In this document: piece by piece, positions 25,058 through 28,094 of the stretch
How positions within the stretch are numbered: position 1 is the first letter of the stretch
How the letters are laid out: every line of letters begins with the position of its first letter
NCBI GenBank assembly: GCA_030612585.1
Contig: JAUWNP010000040.1
Coordinates: forward strand, 1 to 28,094
DNA length: 28,094 nucleotides
Source: Anaerolineae bacterium
GTDB lineage: Bacteria; Chloroflexota; Anaerolineae; B4-G1
Reading direction: 5' to 3'
Made by a program: the position numbers and the translations under genes
The notes under the pieces: model-generated
Seen by the model: the letters and a program-made list of their open reading frames with translations, nothing else
Databases searched by the model: none
Told to the model about the DNA's origin: nothing

Positions 25058-26764
25058 TTAATGCGGGAGTATCTGGGTCTTCTCAGTGATTTGAGGGTAG
25101 AGAGCCAGACTCGATTTCAGTTCGTGCCCATAGTCCACCCAACTGTAGCGCGCATAGCTCTGGTTGGCGGAGACGAGCGAGTAGGTGACGCAGTCCTCCA
25201 AGAGTTGCACCTGCGCATCCTTCCACATCTGCACCTGTTTATCAGCGTCCGTCTCCACGCGGGCCGCCTCGATCAGGTCATCAATCTGGTCATAGTGAGA
25301 GAAGTTGGTATCAGGTTTGGCACCGGTGACCACGATCGAGTCGGAGTGGTAGAAGCGGGTGAGGTAGACGTCGGCGTTGGGACGCCAGGCCATATAGACC
25401 ACCATAGGGTTCGCGTCCTCACGGATCAGACTGTGCATGCTGGAGTGATCCACCACAGTAAGGTTGAGTTCGACACCTATCTCAGCCCATTGGGCTTGCA
25501 GATTCTGATAGGCCTGGAGATAGCTGGAACTCTCGGACGCAAACACATCCAGCGAGAAGCCATCGGCGTAGCCGGCCTCGGCCAGCAACTCCTTGGCCTT
25601 GTCCCGATCCACCTTGTATTCCACGCCGGCCGCAGCGACCTCTTCCTGGGTCAAGCCTCCGGCGAGGAATTGCGCGGGTACCGGCGAATAGGCGTTCTGG
25701 TAGACCCTCTTGCTGAAGATCGCCAGTACCTCATCCCGACTGGTAGCGTAGGCCAGGGCCTGCCTCACCTTCAAGTTATCTAACGGCGGCTCGGTGATGT
25801 CGAAGTGCAGTGTGATGACCTCAGCGACACCAAAGATATCAACCTCTATGTCAGGCAGCGAGCCTATTCGGTCCAGCCAGGGATCCTCTCCGACAGCGCT
25901 GATCGCATCCAGTTCGCCGGCCTCCAGGCCAAACTCGCGGCTGTTACTGTCTTGCACGTAGGTGAAGTTGACGCCATCCAGTAGCGGTTTGCCCCTGAAA
26001 TAGTCGTCGTGGGCCACCAGGACTACCTTCTGCAGGGGGAAGTATCTCTCGACTGCAAAGGGCCCCGTTCCTACTGCCTGGGTCTTGAAGGCCTCGTCCC
26101 CCATAGCCTCGATGGGCTTCTTGGGAACGATGAAACCACCGGCGTAATCGGCGACTTTGGGGAAGAACAACATCGGCGAGAGCGGATTGTCCAGGGTGAT
26201 CTTGACGGTGTAATCGTCAACCGCCTCAAAGGTCATTCCCTCGTACTCGCCAGCATAAGCCGAGCGATCCGGGTTAGCGGCCTTTTGCAGAGAGTAGACC
26301 ACGTCCTCAGAGGTCAATTCATAAGAGGGGGCCGCATCGCTGGGCTGGGTCATCACGCCTTCTTTGAGATTGAAAGTCCAAACCTGTTTTCCATCAACGA
26401 TCTCTGGTTCAGGGATGGCTTCCGCCAAATCGGGCTCAAAGACTGTGCCGTCTCCGGGCTTGTAGCGGAGCAAGCCATTGAAGATCATGTCCACCACCGC
26501 CCGGTCGCAGGTTGAGGATGCGAAGTGGGGATCCATGGTACGTAGGTCCGAATAGCCTATGCCGAACCGCAGAATGGCGGGTTCAGGCTCCGGGGTGGCG
26601 ATGACTATCTTTTCCACTTCCACCGTTTTTTCCACTCCCACTTCCACTTCCACTTCCTTGGTCACTATCTTTTCGACTTCGACGACCTCTGGCGTAGGCG
26701 CGGCGCAGCTTGCTACCAGTAGCAAGACGATCAGCAAGATAGTTAGATTAGCTAAGCGTTTCAC
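25058..26764 (-). CDS. Extracellular solute-binding lipoprotein, family 5
   Basis: This 568-residue binding lipoprotein would feed the adjacent permeases. The signal peptide ends in LVASC (Cys20). Residues about 26-60 are a Val/Glu/Lys-rich linker (VVEVEKIVTKEVEVEVGVEK) typical of Chloroflexota lipoproteins. The family 5 domain follows: DLRTMDPHFASS, DLAEAIPEPE...WTFNLKEGV, GTGPFAVERYFP and VRQALAYATSRDEVL. The GTG at 26764 has AAGGAGG upstream. The substrate (peptide, opine or other) cannot be read from sequence. It follows the GntR regulator by 92 nt and may be controlled by it. Confidence 0.93.
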   Translation of the reverse strand: MKRLANLTILLIVLLLVASCAAPTPEVVEVEKIVTKEVEVEVGVEKTVEVEKIVIATPEPEPAILRFGIGYSDLRTMDPHFASSTCDRAVVDMIFNGLLRYKPGDGTVFEPDLAEAIPEPEIVDGKQVWTFNLKEGVMTQPSDAAPSYELTSEDVVYSLQKAANPDRSAYAGEYEGMTFEAVDDYTVKITLDNPLSPMLFFPKVADYAGGFIVPKKPIEAMGDEAFKTQAVGTGPFAVERYFPLQKVVLVAHDDYFRGKPLLDGVNFTYVQDSNSREFGLEAGELDAISAVGEDPWLDRIGSLPDIEVDIFGVAEVITLHFDITEPPLDNLKVRQALAYATSRDEVLAIFSKRVYQNAYSPVPAQFLAGGLTQEEVAAAGVEYKVDRDKAKELLAEAGYADGFSLDVFASESSSYLQAYQNLQAQWAEIGVELNLTVVDHSSMHSLIREDANPMVVYMAWRPNADVYLTRFYHSDSIVVTGAKPDTNFSHYDQIDDLIEAARVETDADKQVQMWKDAQVQLLEDCVTYSLVSANQSYARYSWVDYGHELKSSLALYPQITEKTQILPH

Positions 26765-26856
26765 AGTTTTCCTCCTTGTTTGTTAGTAGTACACTTTTCA
26801 ACAGTGGGCAGTTTGCTTGTTTGGGCAGAGTATTAGTATTCAGTCTCGGTTTATAA

Positions 26857-27600
26857 TCACCTCCTATTTTCTCCAGGCCAGCCTGATGTTGCTATGCCGT
26901 CAATCCTCTCCCATACTTCATCGTCCGACACACCCTGCAATGCTAAAGAGGTGGGAGTCATTACATGTTCAATGGCAGTCCGCTGCGCCCGTTCAGGATC
27001 ATGGGAACAGACAGCTTCCAGTAGAGCCTGGTGCTGTCCGGGGTAGGCGACCACATCGCTAGGTCGGGTGACAATCATGAATAACCTGATCTGCAACTTC
27101 AGGTCCTCCAAGGTGCGCCGCAACTGTTTGTGCCTGGCACATTCCCAAATGCGGCTGTGGAACGTGATGTCAAGGTCAATCAGTTGCCGGACGTCACCTT
27201 CCTGGTCCGCGGTGTCCATGCGCTTGATGACATCTTCAAGAAAACGAACATCCGCGGGCTCAATGTTGGAGGAGGCCAGCCTGGCTGCCAGCCCTTCCAG
27301 TACACTGCGAAGCGTTGCTATTTCCCAGAGGTCTCTCTTATTCCATTTTTCCACGAACGTGCCCTTGCGCGGCACCTGGACAGCGAGCCCGTGTTTCGCC
27401 AGTTTGGCCAACGCCTCACGCACGGGAGCCCGGCTGATGCCCATTTTCTGGGCCAGTTCCGTTTCGTTCAGTCGCTCGCCCTCTTTTATGGCACCGGTCA
27501 GGATGGCATCGCTCAAAACCTGAAAGACTTCTTCGGTCAAGGTTTTGTGCCGAATTTCCATTGGCAGCGCGTTTGCTAAACTGGTTTCTCCCTCATGCAT
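26857..27600 (-). CDS. GntR-family transcriptional regulator (FadR subfamily, FCD domain)
   Basis: This 247-residue regulator has an N-terminal winged helix (about residues 18-85) with ERLNETELAQKMGISRAPVR as the recognition region. An FCD ligand-binding domain follows (about 90-230), with metal-ligand type residues in DITFHSRIWE and HQALLEAV. FCD regulators usually sense small organic acids, and this one lies directly upstream of the importer, so it probably controls the transporter and PLP genes. The ATG at 27600 has AGGAG 11-12 nt upstream. Its promoter has consensus hexamers, and a perfect 15-bp palindrome lies over the expected start, a likely site of autoregulation. The effector is unknown. 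Confidence 0.92.
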   Translation of the reverse strand: MHEGETSLANALPMEIRHKTLTEEVFQVLSDAILTGAIKEGERLNETELAQKMGISRAPVREALAKLAKHGLAVQVPRKGTFVEKWNKRDLWEIATLRSVLEGLAARLASSNIEPADVRFLEDVIKRMDTADQEGDVRQLIDLDITFHSRIWECARHKQLRRTLEDLKLQIRLFMIVTRPSDVVAYPGQHQALLEAVCSHDPERAQRTAIEHVMTPTSLALQGVSDDEVWERIDGIATSGWPGENRR

Positions 27601-27663
27601 CGAGTCACCATCTCCTGCCCGTTGCTAGGCTTCCTTGGCTGCCCACTTAGCAAGATGCCTGAT

Positions 27664-27682
27664 CCCCAGACGCCCTCTGGGG
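27664..27682. promoter_or_regulatory. Hairpin in the gntR leader
   Basis: The perfect 7-bp arms CCCCAGA and TCTGGGG enclose a 5-nt loop, 64 nt before the gntR ATG. This could be a leader hairpin or a second dyad operator. Confidence 0.4.
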
Positions 27683-27695
27683 TCGTCACGGCGAC

Positions 27696-27710
27696 AGTCG
27701 ACCGTCGACT
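27696..27710. promoter_or_regulatory. 15-bp palindrome at the gntR start site (possible operator)
   Basis: AGTCGAC-C-GTCGACT is perfectly symmetric and abuts the -10 box, so it covers the expected transcription start (near 27706). The position suits a repressor operator. The sequence does not obviously match the FadR-type TGGTNNNACCA consensus, so the binding protein is unproven. Confidence 0.55.
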
Positions 27711-27712
27711 TT

Positions 27713-27741
27713 ATTATACCCCACTTTGCGGCAAATGTCAA
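27713..27741 (-). promoter_or_regulatory. Consensus sigma70-type promoter of gntR
   Basis: TTGACA (27741-27736) and TATAAT (27718-27713) are exact consensus hexamers with a 17-bp spacer on the minus strand. It drives gntR and possibly the transporter genes. Confidence 0.85.
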
Positions 27742-27758
27742 GACAAGCCTGATCGTCA

Positions 27759-27856
27759 AGACCTGACAGGTTTTTGCAGGCATTTTCCGAGACAAGTACA
27801 CTTGCAAATGGATAGATTCTTTGACGCCAAATCTCTCTCGGAAACCTGTCAGGTCT
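27759..27856. mobile_element. MITE-like element B
   Basis: The 98-bp element has perfect 15-bp inverted ends AGACCTGACAGGTTT (27759-27773) and AAACCTGTCAGGTCT (27842-27856). It matches element A in inverted orientation over its first 43 nt and has about 37 extra internal bp. It has no ORF. It lies between the gntR promoter and the opposing promoter at 27921. Confidence 0.7.
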
Positions 27857-27920
27857 GGCCTGAGTAGTAGTAACAATTACATAAGAACCTTATAGATGCA
27901 TAATGCCTATTCAAAATCTA

Positions 27921-27949
27921 TTGACTTCACGCGGAAAATGTGGTATATT
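27921..27949 (+). promoter_or_regulatory. Plus-strand promoter at the right edge
   Basis: TTGACT (27921-27926), a 17-bp spacer and TATATT (27944-27949) point rightwards, divergent from gntR. The start would be near 27956. This is the only clear plus-strand signal in the window. Confidence 0.7.
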
Positions 27950-27955
27950 GGTAAC

Positions 27956-28094
27956 AGTTTAAGCCCCAAGAGATCGAAAAGCAGAAACGGAAAAGGACCT
28001 AGTCTTTAAAAATCTGATAGCCGGTGAAAATCTGGAAGATAGAAAATTCAACCGGATGGGAGGCTAACAGAAAAACAAAGAATAGGAACTAATC
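27956..28094 (+). other. A-rich transcribed leader without an ORF, one hairpin
   Basis: About 140 bases downstream of the rightward promoter hold no credible start codon with a ribosome site. CCGGTGAA (28021-28028) can pair with TTCAACCGG (28047-28055) with one bulge, and AGCC/GGCT extend the stem outward. It is either a long leader of a gene beyond the window or a small RNA. No known riboswitch class was recognised. The rest of 27601-28094 holds the gntR promoter region and element B. Confidence 0.35.

Noticed and set aside
27625..27876. Minus-strand open frame upstream of gntR
   Set aside because: It spans element B and the gntR promoter, and has no ribosome site or homology.

Overview
The window looks like a chromosomal segment of a Chloroflexota bacterium (Anaerolineae-like). 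This is inferred from GC-rich coding sequence, a solute-binding lipoprotein with the Val/Glu/Lys-rich linker common in that phylum, Roadblock and V4R signalling proteins, a YfhO/Wzx membrane glycan gene, and many short tandem or palindromic repeats, some inside genes. Every convincing protein gene lies on the minus strand, so transcription runs from right to left. The only plus-strand signal is a promoter at the right edge. No rRNA, tRNA, CRISPR array, prophage or full insertion sequence was seen.

Layout in order of transcription. (1) 28094-20493: a GntR/FCD regulator with a consensus sigma70-type promoter and a 15-bp palindrome at its expected start site, then an oligopeptide/dipeptide-type ABC importer (binding lipoprotein and two permeases, no ATPase in the window), then a gamma-family PLP enzyme and an ornithine-cyclodeaminase-family protein. 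Two related MITE-like elements in opposite orientation flank the regulator and transporter genes. (2) 20330-17906: a second Cys/Met-metabolism PLP enzyme and a class I aminotransferase. (3) 17767-16502: a lipoprotein joining a DsbA-like thioredoxin domain to a cyclophilin domain. (4) 16350-14387: Roadblock/LC7, V4R and a response regulator with a degenerate GGDEF-like output, behind a good promoter. (5) 14318-9292: a polyprenol-phosphate mannosyltransferase-type GT2 coupled by an ATGA overlap to a 1428-residue fusion of a YfhO-type protein with a Wzx-type flippase. The YfhO half carries several in-frame repeat insertions. (6) 9239-7727: asnS with its promoter and leader. (7) 7636-1: a small basic protein and then a 2-oxoacid/acetoin-type dehydrogenase operon: E1alpha, E1beta, AcoX, a DUF6506-like protein, E2, E3 and a LipB-LipA fusion cut by the left edge.

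The most notable system is region 7. One operon encodes the dehydrogenase complex and the two lipoate assembly activities it needs, octanoyl transfer and sulfur insertion, fused in one reading frame. The other main themes are invasion of genes and spacers by small repeats (heptamer, octamer and tetramer arrays, short palindromes, MITEs) and the domain fusions LipB-LipA, YfhO-Wzx and DsbA-cyclophilin.
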